DNA of 64,000 nt from Methanosarcina sp. UBA289 (GTDB lineage Archaea > Halobacteriota > Methanosarcinia > Methanosarcinales > Methanosarcinaceae), in the NCBI GenBank assembly GCA_002496565.1, contig DAKJ01000004.1, positions 9,792-73,791 of the forward strand. Direction: 5' to 3'. The notes beneath the pieces are model-generated. The model was not told the DNA's origin. It worked only from the letters and a program-made list of their open reading frames with translations, and made no database searches. Shown in pieces: positions 1 through 8,689 of this stretch; the first letter of the stretch is position 1, and each line of letters starts with the position of its first letter. The position numbers were made by a program, and so were the translations under genes.

Positions 1-536
1 TTTATTTATTTATTTATTTTTATATATGAGTTTAAATCAAGTTGGTTTCAAAATCTCGACTATTCATGTTTTTGACCAAAAACAGGTATCCCATTTAGTC
101 CTATTGATTCTGATCCTCTACTCCAAAATATTGGTTCAGAGGGATTAGAGGTAGTTTTGAAACAAGCTCATCTGGGAACTCAGGGTAAATTAACCTGCTC
201 CGGTTTTGCTTTGTCATCGGGTCTTTTGAGCTCATCGAGCTCGATATTGATTTTTGGAGGATCTACACATATTCTTTATGATCTCTTTGAGAGTCTTGCC
301 CTGACACTTGTGAGAATTGCATAATCTCTACCTATAGCCTCCAGCTGTATTGGAGCATGAGGTGGAACGACCGAAAAAAACCTTCCTAGTTACCTGATTA
401 CATTAACCGATTAACTGCAAATTCCGTGAACTAATTCGTTATAAGTAAAATACCGGATAGATATATACAGGAACGGTACAATACGTTTCCTGTCATTTAT
501 TACAAATTTTTATAAAGATCAACAACTAGGATTTCT
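1..536. other. Gene-poor left edge with a decayed coding trace
   Basis: The first bases are a short TTTA microsatellite. Between about 80 and 330 the minus strand shows a coding-like run broken by stops and frame changes: one frame reads VDPPKINIELDELKRPDD (about 270 down to 217), another continues with PEFPDELVSKLPLIPLNQYF. I do not recognise the protein. No start codon with a ribosome-binding site is present, so I read it as the remnant of a gene rather than an active one. An A/T-rich promoter-like stretch (tttataaag near 510) precedes the next gene. Confidence 0.35.
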
Positions 537-1520
537 TTGAATCCAGGTACTTTTCACAGGTTCAAGGATGGTATAAAAATGCTCAAAACACGCCTGAGAG
601 ATTTTCTTATCACGAAAGATAACTGGCTTTTTGCGGTTTCCGACTACTTCCGTAGTGATGGAATTCGGGCCACGCTCCGCTACGTACCCGATGAGAATGG
701 GGAGAGGGAGTTAAACGGAATTAGATATAAAAAATACGATTTTGGTCCGGCTTTTGAGTTCATGAGGAAGCACAGGCCTGAGTGGGTGCAGGATGTTCAT
801 GTAGTTCCTGAATCCGAGGTAAAACAGGTACTTCGCCCTTCCGACACTATTCCCGAGCTTGTAAATTCCGACAGCCGCGTAAGGGCGATTGTAAAGGCAC
901 TTGATCTGGCAGGCATTCCCAGAACAAGCATGGGAGTTACGGGCTCGATGCTCGCAGGCCTCCAGAACGAGAGCTCAGATATTGACTTTGTTGTATATGG
1001 CCCTGTATGGTTTAGGGCAAGGGATGCAATAACTGCTGCAAAACAGCAGGAAGGGCCAATTGAAGAAATCGATGAAGAGATGTGGAAGAGAATCTACACC
1101 AAGAGAATTCCTGAGATTTCGTTTGATGAGTTCATGCTGCACGAATCCAGAAAAGGCAACAGAGGTATGGTCGAGGGTACTTATTTTGATCTCCTTTTTG
1201 TAAGGGAATGGGATCAGATAAAAGAGCCTCTCCTGCGAGGAAAGGATACTGTCAAAATGAAAATCGAAGCCAAAGTTACAAATGCCGACTTTGCTTTTGA
1301 CAGTCCTGCATATTATAAGGTCGAACACGATGAGATTGACCATGTTCTCTCATACACCCATACTTACGCAGGACAGGCGCTTCCCGGAGAACTTATAGAA
1401 GCCCGTGGTATCATCGAAGAAGTAGGAGGTCTCAAGAGGCTTGTTGTGGGTACCTCAAGGGAGCCAAAAGGAGAATGGATAAGATCTCTTACCTGGCTTG
1501 AGCAGTGTGGATATCGCTGA
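537..1520 (+). CDS. Nucleotidyltransferase-fold protein (DNA polymerase beta-like)
   Basis: A 327-residue protein. Around residues 131-155 it has the sequence MGVTGSMLAG followed by SSDIDFVVYG, which is the GS-x(n)-DxD signature of the polymerase-beta nucleotidyltransferase fold; the two aspartates would bind Mg-NTP. The substrate is unknown. The C-terminal third (about 240-327) has no motif I recognise; it could be a small OB-like or substrate-binding domain. The frame opens at a TTG (537) behind a weak AGG. An ATG at residue 15 (position 579) has AAGGA about ten bases upstream and is an equally good start, giving 313 residues. It stands alone, tail to tail with the surface protein that follows. 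Cytoplasmic, no signal peptide. The family assignment is firm; the function is open. Confidence 0.8.
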   Translation: MNPGTFHRFKDGIKMLKTRLRDFLITKDNWLFAVSDYFRSDGIRATLRYVPDENGERELNGIRYKKYDFGPAFEFMRKHRPEWVQDVHVVPESEVKQVLRPSDTIPELVNSDSRVRAIVKALDLAGIPRTSMGVTGSMLAGLQNESSDIDFVVYGPVWFRARDAITAAKQQEGPIEEIDEEMWKRIYTKRIPEISFDEFMLHESRKGNRGMVEGTYFDLLFVREWDQIKEPLLRGKDTVKMKIEAKVTNADFAFDSPAYYKVEHDEIDHVLSYTHTYAGQALPGELIEARGIIEEVGGLKRLVVGTSREPKGEWIRSLTWLEQCGYR

Positions 1521-1606
1521 AAAAGAAAAACGCAAATTAAAGGAGATTTATGCTTCAGGTATCCGGGCCTAGATAATTTGTTCGAATTATCTCTTCTATT
1601 CCCGGG

Positions 1607-3163
1607 TTATCTCTTTCTATTTGATATACCATATATAACCAGTAATTCAACTATTAAAAAGGCTGTTTCAATCCCTGGAGATTTCTTTTTCTCTTCTTTT
1701 TCAATGTCTGATGAAGGAACTCCCTGTTTTTCATTGTCAGACGGCTTTTCCCCATTCAATGTCTGGTTTTCTCCTGTTTTGATTGAAGAAATTTCAATCG
1801 ACTTAATCTTCATTTCAGCGCTTGAAATTGCAAAGGGGGAGAAACCCGGAGTTTCTGCGGTAAAGTAAAAATAAACTGCATCTTCTCTAATGAGAGTTGT
1901 AGGTAGCGGGCTCCATTTCCCCTCACTGTAGCGGTATAGAGCTATGGTATTTTCACTGATTCCCTTTTCGGTAATCCATGTCTTTTTCACCCTGAAATTT
2001 ATTTGAGCATTTTCAAAATTTTCAAGGCTTGAAAAAGCGCTATTTCCAATCCAGAGATTTACGTTTCTGTAGACAATTCCAGGAGCAGGCTCCTTAACAA
2101 TAGAAGATGTGTTTTTTAGTATCTCTACTATAGCAGTTATTTTTCCGAAGTTTTTCTTCGGATTGAACTCCACAGTGACGATTTCATTATCTCCAGCTTT
2201 AAATGTAAAACATGTGTGAACTCCTTTGAAAACATGTTCATTTGCAATTTCCTTCAATTCTATATTTTTAATTGATTCTGGAGAGCTTGCACCTCCCCCA
2301 CCTCCCCCACTTCCACTTCCTCCACTACTTTCACTTCCTCTGCTATTCCCACTTCCACCACTACTCCCATTTCCTCCATTACTTCCATCGCTTTCCCCAC
2401 TTTCTACAGAGCTGGAGAGGTTTTCGGTCACAGTTATATATCCTATTTTTGTCCAAGTACTATCTCCATACGTACTATTAGTTGCCTTTAATGTAACATT
2501 GTAGGTTCCAGGGCTCTCATACGTATAAACAGGGTTTCTTTCATTTGAGTCAATTATTCCGTCTCCGTTAAAGTCCCAATCCCAGGAATCAGGATTGGGG
2601 GCAGATAAATCCGTAAACTGGACAATTAAGGGAGCAAGGCCCAGAAGAGGGGTTGCGGAAAAGTTTGCTTCAGTCTGCGGGTAATTAACTATTACTTCTG
2701 AGTATCCTTTCACAGAGGCAGCAGGAACAGAATAAGCGGAAACTCTGCCCGACACTGTAAAGTTTCCAGGCTCAGAATTCAAAGGCACAATCACGTTATA
2801 TACAACTTTCTTTTTTTCCCCTGCTGAAAGATTGTCAACCCAGATCCATTCTAAAGTGGACTCTTTGAATGTGCTGCTTTCCTGAAAAGCAGCTCCATTG
2901 TTTTCTAACTGGCTTACCTGCCACCCACTAGGTAGATTTTCATCGAGAGCCAGGGCTTCAACATTCTGGTCTGTACTTATATGTACAACTACCGCAAAAT
3001 TTTCGCCTGGATAAACCGTTTCGGCAGAGATTTCCCTGCTTGCTTCTATTGTGGCGGCTGAGGCAGGGAGGACTATTTTGGCAAACAGAAAAATAAGGAT
3101 GAAAGCTGAAATAAGGCTTGAGAGCTTAATCCGGCTTTCAATCCTAAAGGCTATAAGATTCAT
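1607..3163 (-). CDS. Exported PKD-domain surface protein with PGF-pre-PGF domain and C-terminal anchor
   Basis: 518 residues. Residues 1-37 form a signal peptide ending near ASA|AT. Residues 38-165 resemble an adhesion-type beta domain with a predicted NEW3/CARDB-like fold. Residues about 168-248 are a PKD domain, seen in the motif DSWDWDFNGDG and in PVYTYESPGTYNVTLKAT. A Gly/Ser linker (about 250-292) leads to a PGF-pre-PGF domain (about 293-450, ending in ETPGFSPFAI). The C-terminus has SPGIETAFLIVELLVIYGI plus basic residues, the layout of a PGF-CTERM-type archaeosortase signal. Such proteins are S-layer-associated or cell-surface proteins in Methanosarcina. Ligand unknown. Monocistronic, with its promoter in the gap towards 3485. 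The domain order supports the call well; the specific role is inference. Confidence 0.85.
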   Translation of the reverse strand: MNLIAFRIESRIKLSSLISAFILIFLFAKIVLPASAATIEASREISAETVYPGENFAVVVHISTDQNVEALALDENLPSGWQVSQLENNGAAFQESSTFKESTLEWIWVDNLSAGEKKKVVYNVIVPLNSEPGNFTVSGRVSAYSVPAASVKGYSEVIVNYPQTEANFSATPLLGLAPLIVQFTDLSAPNPDSWDWDFNGDGIIDSNERNPVYTYESPGTYNVTLKATNSTYGDSTWTKIGYITVTENLSSSVESGESDGSNGGNGSSGGSGNSRGSESSGGSGSGGGGGGASSPESIKNIELKEIANEHVFKGVHTCFTFKAGDNEIVTVEFNPKKNFGKITAIVEILKNTSSIVKEPAPGIVYRNVNLWIGNSAFSSLENFENAQINFRVKKTWITEKGISENTIALYRYSEGKWSPLPTTLIREDAVYFYFTAETPGFSPFAISSAEMKIKSIEISSIKTGENQTLNGEKPSDNEKQGVPSSDIEKEEKKKSPGIETAFLIVELLVIYGISNRKR

Positions 3164-3484
3164 AAGAATGGATCCTCAATTCTTTTCCAGATTCTTAATA
3201 CTAATTAAACTCTCAAAACTTTAAAAAACTGTTACTTATGTAGTCGTGTATATTATTTATAACTGTCTTCTATCTTGTTGTTCTAAAAATCAAATGTAGA
3301 ATTATTACAGCTGATGTCTGTGAAAATTATAAATTGGAACGGGAGTCAGGTTAGGAGCCATTCAAAATCCGGAATCGATATTTTCTAAAGCCTTATAGAA
3401 ATAGATTGAAGACAAGATAGATAACTTCAAACATAACTGAAGCTAAAGCCAAATATAAATAAAACAGTTGCCTATCATTCCTTT
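3164..3484. promoter_or_regulatory. Divergent intergenic region
   Basis: 321 bases between two divergent genes for exported proteins. It is AT-rich, with candidate TATA elements on both strands (for example atttataact near 3255 and aaatataaat near 3451, the latter about 30 bases before the ATG at 3485). I see no reading frame or repeat in it. Confidence 0.4.
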
Positions 3485-5020
3485 ATGAAAATAAGGAAAA
3501 GTTACCTCTGGTTTATTCTGGTGTCATGCTTGATTTTAACCGCATCTGCGGCTTTCGTATATTCTGATTAAACTTTCCCTCCTGATTTTATGGAAAGCAC
3601 GGCTCAAGCAGCTCAGGCAAATGGGTCTGAGCCTTCAATTAATGGGATAGAATCCAGTTCAAGTACAGTTACCAAGGTACAAGCCTCAAATCCCCTGGAG
3701 ATTCTTACAGCAGGTGCTCAGGCAATTGATTCAGGTACTGAGGTTACTATTTATAATGATAACCTTGCCCTTGTAAAGGAAAAGAGGGAACTTGATCTTA
3801 ATTCAGGAGTAAACAAGGTCGAATATACAAATGTTGCTGCTCTTATTGATCCGACCTCAGTAATGTTTGAGGATACGAAAAATAAAGACACTGTCGTACT
3901 GGAGCAAAATTATGAATACGATCTCGTGAGCAGTCAGGAACTCCTTAAGAAATTTCTTGATAAGGAAATTACTGTAACCGAAACAGAAGGAGGTACATAC
4001 ACAGGGATTCTCATGAGTTATGATGATTACGGAGGACTGGTGCTCAAGTTAAGTGACGGGAAAGTTGTAACTCTTTCCAAAATCTCGAAAGTGGAATTTC
4101 CTGACTCTGCCGGTCTGCTTACAAAACCTACCCTTATCTGGCAGGTCTACTCGCCAGCCGGAGGCAAGCGGAATGTCCTTACTTCCTATCTTACAGACGG
4201 GATGAGCTGGAAAGCAAACTACATCGTAAAGACCAGTGCGGATGATACGAAAGCCGATATCCAGGGTTGGGTTACTGTTAATAATAAAGCAGGAACAAGC
4301 TACGAGAATGCTAAACTGAAACTGGTAGCAGGGGAAGTCCACCGTGTAGTCAAACCTGTGCATATATCTAGAGATGAAGCTGTGACAGCAACAGCAGAAG
4401 AAACGTATGAAGGGGCAAAGGACAGCTTTGCTGAGGAATCCCTTTTTGAGTATCACCTTTATACTCTTGAAAGGCCGGCTACCCTAAGGAATAATCAGGT
4501 AAAACAACTTTCCCTGCTCTCTGTTGATTCCATACCTGTAGAAAAGGAACTCGTTTTTGATGTTTCAAAAAGCAATGACGTGCAGGCCGCCCTGAGCCTG
4601 AACAATTCAAAAGCAAACGGCCTTGGAATGCCCCTTCCTGCCGGGGTTCTAAGGGTATACAAAGCCGATTCAGAAGGCCAGCTCCAGTTCCTCGGGGAAG
4701 ACAGCATAGAGCACACTCCAAAGGATGAAGAGGTAAAGGTTGTTATCGGAAATGCTTTTGATGTAACAGGCACAAGAACCCAGACCAGCTACAATAAAAT
4801 CAGCTTGAATATCTGGAGAGAAAGTTACGAAACCGAAATCAAAAACCACAAATCTGAGCCCCAAAAAGTAAAAATCGTAGAACACTTCTACGGTGATTGG
4901 GAAATCACAGTCACTTCTGACCCATACGAGAAAAAAGATGCCTTTATCGCTGAATGGGAAATAACCGTACCTGCAGACGGCTCAAAGAAAGTCACCTACA
5001 CTGTAGAACGCAGTTATTAA
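3485..5020 (+). pseudogene. DUF4139-type exported protein, interrupted by an in-frame TAA after the signal peptide
   Basis: An ATG at 3485 opens a 28-codon frame encoding a clear signal peptide (MKIRKSYLWFILVSCLILTA and then SAAFVYSD) that stops at TAA 3569-3571. The same frame, with no shift, continues through TFPPDF into the ATG at 3590 and on for 476 residues to 5020. The long part has the DUF4139 pattern: an N-terminal strand-rich segment (TEVTIYNDNLALVKEKRELDL) and a C-terminal beta domain ending in VPADGSKKVTYTVERSY. One base change would restore a single 511-residue exported protein. As it stands, the 3590 start would give a protein lacking its signal peptide, so I call it a probable pseudogene. 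The codon is ochre, so pyrrolysine insertion (amber) does not explain it. Sequencing error remains possible. Confidence 0.75.
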
Positions 5021-5107
5021 TCCAGAGACAGCAGCAAACTGTCAAACCGGACTCTACACTGTCCCCTCAAAGCGAGATCCACGTATCCATCTATAAATTA
5101 CTCCGCT

Positions 5108-5176
5108 TGAGCGAACGAAGTGAGCGAAACGGCCCCGTCCTCCCGAGACGGGACTCGGGTGACGGAACTCGGGAGG
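5108..5176. repeat. Hairpin-forming repeat upstream of pheA
   Basis: The stretch starts with GAGCGAACGAAGTGAGCGAA and contains CCTCCCGAG at 5139-5147, which pairs perfectly with CTCGGGAGG at 5168-5176. A competing shorter stem is CCCGAG (5142-5147) with CTCGGG (5154-5159). The 'TTGAGCGAAAC' wording recurs near 21041 and 52351, suggesting a dispersed element. It sits 40 bases before the pheA start, so it may affect pheA mRNA or mark the end of the upstream transcript. Confidence 0.5.
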
Positions 5177-5215
5177 CAAAAAATATTATTACCATCCCCG
5201 CAATTAACTCCTCAG

Positions 5216-6190
5216 ATGATTATTGGTGTATTGGGGCCCGAAGGCTCGTACTCGGAAAAGGCTGCAAATATATGGATTCTGAAACACGGGCTGAATAGTA
5301 CAGAAGTCCATTATTTTCCAGATATAGAGGACGCGTTTCTGGCTGTAGTACAGGGAAAATCCGATCTATCGATAATTCCAATAGAAAACTCCATTGAAGG
5401 TTCAGTAGGAGTTACTCTCGACCTTCTTCTTGAAAACGGGGTTGAGATAGTTGGAGAGATTGTTGTCAAAATCGAGCACTGCCTGCTCTCTAAAGGCGGG
5501 CCTGAGAAAATTAAGGTCATACTCTCGCATCCTCAGGGGCTTGCCCAGTGCAGATATTTTCTAAAAAAATATTTCCCTGATGCCGAACTAAGGAGCACAG
5601 GCAGTACCTCCCATGCAGCAAGGCTTGCAGGAGAATTTGAAGAGATGGCAGCAATAGCTTCTCCTGAGGCTGCCGAGTGCTACAGGTTAAAGGTTTTAGT
5701 ACCAAATATTCAGGACAGGAAAGAAAACTACACCCGTTTCATTGTCTTGCGAGTCGTAGAAAAGAGTTCTGCTAAGCAGGTTTTATGTACTGAAGAAGAT
5801 AAACCGAATAAAATAAAATCACAATCTGGCCCTGGGCATGAATCAGGGAATGAGTTTCGATCTCAAAAAGAAATTGAATTTCATCCTGAAACCAAAATCG
5901 GACCTGATAATTCACGCTTTTCAGCATTCAAGACCTCCATTATAGTATATCTGGAAAAAGATAGGCCAGGAGCATTGTACGAAATTCTTGGAGCTTTTGC
6001 GAAAAATAAAATTAACCTGACCAGGATCGAATCAAGACCTTCAAAAAAAGAACTTGGAGATTACTACTTCTATATCGATTTTGAAGGGCACACCAGCGAC
6101 GCACTGATAATAGAAACTTTAAACGAAATAAAAGGTAAAATCGATACTCTAAAAGTGCTGGGTTCTTATCCCGCTTTTAAAAAACAGTAA
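5216..6190 (+). CDS. pheA: Prephenate dehydratase with ACT regulatory domain
   Basis: Converts prephenate to phenylpyruvate in phenylalanine synthesis. The protein begins MIIGVLGPEGSYSEKAA, the typical start of the PDT fold. It contains IPIENSIEGSVG (substrate loop) and NYTRFIVL, whose TRF triplet carries the catalytic threonine. After a long hydrophilic linker (about residues 180-235 from this start) there is an ACT domain with IESRPSKKELGDYYFYIDFEG, the ESRP phenylalanine-binding signature, so feedback inhibition by phenylalanine is expected. A longer frame is open from a GTG at 5120, but its 32 extra residues (rich in Arg, Pro, Ser) come from the hairpin repeat and do not match the family, so I chose the ATG at 5216 (324 residues). 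No chorismate mutase domain is fused. Monocistronic. Confidence 0.92.
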   Translation: MIIGVLGPEGSYSEKAANIWILKHGLNSTEVHYFPDIEDAFLAVVQGKSDLSIIPIENSIEGSVGVTLDLLLENGVEIVGEIVVKIEHCLLSKGGPEKIKVILSHPQGLAQCRYFLKKYFPDAELRSTGSTSHAARLAGEFEEMAAIASPEAAECYRLKVLVPNIQDRKENYTRFIVLRVVEKSSAKQVLCTEEDKPNKIKSQSGPGHESGNEFRSQKEIEFHPETKIGPDNSRFSAFKTSIIVYLEKDRPGALYEILGAFAKNKINLTRIESRPSKKELGDYYFYIDFEGHTSDALIIETLNEIKGKIDTLKVLGSYPAFKKQ

Positions 6191-6204
6191 TTATCACTCT
6201 TTAA

Positions 6205-6226
6205 AAAGATGTAGTTATCCATCTTT
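6205..6226 (+). terminator. Possible terminator hairpin after pheA
   Basis: AAAGATG at 6205-6211 pairs with CATCTTT at 6220-6226, 15 bases after the pheA stop codon. The stem is AT-rich and only a short T run follows, so this is weak. Confidence 0.3.
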
Positions 6227-6383
6227 CAGAGATCTTAATCGTCCTTCCTTAAAACAAGTTAAAGATCAGAGGTGAAATCCTGCAACTTTAGTATAAGGCA
6301 GTGGCGAAGCCTCTGAGGATCCAAACCTGCGAATATAAAGAAAAAAATCGACAAAAATCGGATAGATTTACTAATCTAAAAAA

Positions 6384-6456
6384 TACACATTCTAGAACGT
6401 GTACTTTTATATACTATCTTTCTATAGTATCTTCCAAGAAGATCTTCTTATAGTAT
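6384..6456 (+). promoter_or_regulatory. Promoter region with three dyads ahead of the MoxR/VWA operon
   Basis: Three inverted repeats lie in 73 bases. First, TACAC-A-TTCTAGAA-C-GTGTA at 6384-6403, symmetric except for one base pair. Second, ATACTAT (6411-6417) facing ATAGTAT (6424-6430), with a further ATAGTAT at 6450-6456. Third, a perfect 14-base palindrome AAGAAGATCTTCTT at 6436-6449. A TATA-like tttatata starts at 6406, directly after the first dyad. The layout fits operators around an archaeal promoter. The operon starts at 6537. The regulator is unknown. Confidence 0.5.
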
Positions 6457-6536
6457 ATTTGTATGTTTTGTACAGAATCCTTACTTATGATTATTTATGA
6501 TCACAGCCGTTTTTCGAGGCTACAAAAGGGAGCGGG

Positions 6537-7427
6537 ATGGCTCTGAGTATTGAAAAAATAGTAAATAAACACGAATCGGCCCTGAAAAAATATAGGGGAC
6601 TCTATGTTTTTGCAGACTTCTTTGCAATTTATCTTGTCCTTTATTCCCTTTTCGTGCTATCCAACATGCGAGATTTATTCTTAATGTTTAGCACCTTTGA
6701 ACCCTATACCGGTGCAAAATACAACATTCTGGGCTTCGGGGTTGTTTTTGAGACTCTGGGGCTCATTTTTCTGGCTTTTGCCCTCTCTATTATCCTTACA
6801 GCTATCAGGCACTACAGGGCTGAAAAGAAAGATGCGATTGCCCTTATAGAAGAGACGCACCCCGTACTCAGGGAGAGATTGAGGACTGCCTATGATAACC
6901 GCAATACGGACAATATTATTGTTCGGGATCTTATAGGCGGGGTCATAATCGATTCAAAATCCGTACAGTCCTCGTCCTTTCTTAACAGGAGAAAACTTGC
7001 AAAAGACCTGTTTGTAATAGTGTTTGCAGTTTCCATTCTTGCATACGTTGCCGGAACCGGATACCAGACAACTCTCAGCCCAACTGACCTTAACGGAGTG
7101 ATCGACAAGCTTCCATTTTCTGATTCGCATTCTGACCTTTATCCTGTAGAGGAAAACGGCGGAACCTCGAATAATACCAGTCAGGAGAACATCTTCGGGG
7201 AACCTGCTGTTATTGTAGTGGAAGGCAAAGAAGTTGATCTGAAGATTCCTCCGGGCTCAGGGCAGGGCTTTACAAACCAGGAAACAGCGGAACAGATGAA
7301 CAATTCATTCATCCAGTCAGGCCTGGTAAATCCTGAAGCGACTGCTTCCCAGGCTTATTATGAGAATTTGCCGGAAGGATACAGGAACGTTATCCAAAAT
7401 TATTTTGAAGGACTTGCAGAAGAATAA
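6537..7427 (+). CDS. Membrane protein of unknown function, first gene of the MoxR/VWA operon
   Basis: 296 residues. Two membrane segments are visible near residues 25-46 (FADFFAIYLVLYSLFVL) and 64-88 (ILGFGVVFETLGLIFLAFAL), and a third near 155-174 (LFVIVFAVSILAYVAGTGYQ). Between them is a charged cytoplasmic-type segment; the last 120 residues are a soluble, Asn/Gln/Glu-rich tail. GGGAG just upstream supports the ATG at 6537. I do not recognise a named family, but genes like this commonly precede MoxR-DUF58-VWA sets in Methanosarcina. It is probably a membrane partner or substrate of that system. Confidence 0.7.
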   Translation: MALSIEKIVNKHESALKKYRGLYVFADFFAIYLVLYSLFVLSNMRDLFLMFSTFEPYTGAKYNILGFGVVFETLGLIFLAFALSIILTAIRHYRAEKKDAIALIEETHPVLRERLRTAYDNRNTDNIIVRDLIGGVIIDSKSVQSSSFLNRRKLAKDLFVIVFAVSILAYVAGTGYQTTLSPTDLNGVIDKLPFSDSHSDLYPVEENGGTSNNTSQENIFGEPAVIVVEGKEVDLKIPPGSGQGFTNQETAEQMNNSFIQSGLVNPEATASQAYYENLPEGYRNVIQNYFEGLAEE

Positions 7428-7602
7428 TTGAAATATTTGTCTAAAGCCGGATTTACCTGCACTCAGTTTAATCGAAGATTGTCTGAAAGCAGTTTTTAAA
7501 AACAGACCGTGTGATGGAGATACACTGTTGCAGGAGCAGGTAAAGTCCAGAAAAATAGGGCTTTTAAACCTCTAAAACAGAAACTTAAAGGGTGAAGTGG
7601 AT

Positions 7603-8577
7603 ATGAACGAGATTAATACTGGCTCAGGGCAGGCAACTACGACCTACCAGAACGCAGGCAGAATTTTCAAAAACTTTTTTGAAGAGATTGGAAACGTTGT
7701 GGTGGGCCAGAATAAAGTAGTAGAGCAAATTATGATTGCAATACTCTGTGAAGGGCATGCCCTTGTTGAGAGCAATCCAGGGCTTGGAAAAACGCTTATG
7801 ATTTCCACAGTGTCACAGGCAATGAACCTGAAATTCAGCAGGATACAGTGTACTCCTGACCTAATGCCTTCTGACATTACAGGTACAAACGTTATCGAAG
7901 AGAAGGACAACAAAAAAGAATTCAGGTTTCAGCCAGGCCCGGTCTTTGCAAATGTCATCCTTGCGGATGAGATTAACAGAGCATCCCCTAAGACCCAGTC
8001 AGCCCTGCTGGAAGCTATGCAAGAAAAACAGGTAACTGTTGGAAATGATACTTTCCTGCTGGATCGTCCTTTCTTTATTCTTGCCACCCAGAACCCCATA
8101 GAAATGGAAGGCACATATCCCCTGCCTGAAGCCCAGCTCGATCGTTTTCTCTTAAAAGTACTCGTAGATTATCCTACTCATGAAGAAGAAATGGAAATAA
8201 TAAATCGGTATACGAAATCCGAAGTTCCCAATATTTCCAGGGGTTTTGATAAATCCACACTTCTCGATTTGCAGAAACTCACAAGACAGGTTCCGATCTC
8301 CGAAGAGCTCAAGCAGCGCGTTCTTTCTATTGTGGGCATGACAAGGAAGGACAAAGAGCATATCGAGTACGGAGCTTCCCCGCGAGCATCTATAGGCCTC
8401 ATCCTTGCCGCAAAAGCTAAAGCCCTTGTAGAAGGCAGGAATTTCGTAAGCAAAGAAGATATTGATTATATGGCATATCCGGTTCTCAGGCACAGGCTTA
8501 TCCTGACTTTCGAGGCCGAAAGAAGCGGGATGACCCCCGATCAGGCTATTGAGGAGATTATCCGGAAGCTCAAGTAA
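7603..8577 (+). CDS. MoxR-family AAA+ ATPase
   Basis: About 325 residues. Walker A is SNPGLGKTL, Walker B is VILADEINRA and sensor 1 is ILATQNPIE, followed by PLPEAQLDRFLL (MoxR signature) and a C-terminal lid with SPRASIGLI. MoxR ATPases act as chaperone-like motors that work with VWA-domain proteins to assemble or activate metal enzymes or membrane complexes. The frame is open from a GTG at 7597, but GGTGA at 7591-7595 is correctly spaced for the ATG at 7603. It lies 175 bases after the membrane protein and before three VWA/DUF58 genes, which are its likely partners. Cytoplasmic. Confidence 0.93.
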   Translation: MNEINTGSGQATTTYQNAGRIFKNFFEEIGNVVVGQNKVVEQIMIAILCEGHALVESNPGLGKTLMISTVSQAMNLKFSRIQCTPDLMPSDITGTNVIEEKDNKKEFRFQPGPVFANVILADEINRASPKTQSALLEAMQEKQVTVGNDTFLLDRPFFILATQNPIEMEGTYPLPEAQLDRFLLKVLVDYPTHEEEMEIINRYTKSEVPNISRGFDKSTLLDLQKLTRQVPISEELKQRVLSIVGMTRKDKEHIEYGASPRASIGLILAAKAKALVEGRNFVSKEDIDYMAYPVLRHRLILTFEAERSGMTPDQAIEEIIRKLK

Positions 8578-8650
8578 AAAATTCTGCCTTGAATTACCAG
8601 GCAAGGAAAGAAATTGTAGAAAAAGTTAAAATAACCCTGAAGGGTTTCCC

Positions 8651-8675
8651 GAGCCCTGAATAAACCGGGCTTTTT
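8651..8675 (+). terminator. Intrinsic-terminator-like hairpin inside the operon
   Basis: AGCCC (8652-8656) pairs with GGGCT (8667-8671) and runs into TTTTT. It lies between the MoxR and DUF58 genes, 15 bases before the latter, so it may lower transcription of the downstream genes or be an RNA-processing site. Confidence 0.4.
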
Positions 8676-8689
8676 ATTGACGATCCTGA

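Noticed and set aside
2226..2504. Two plus-strand frames rich in Pro/Leu and His
   Set aside because: They are the antisense reading of the Gly/Ser linker of the PKD surface protein; no ribosome-binding site.
5120..5215. N-terminal extension of pheA from GTG
   Set aside because: The extra residues come from the hairpin repeat and do not match prephenate dehydratases; the ATG at 5216 begins the conserved domain.
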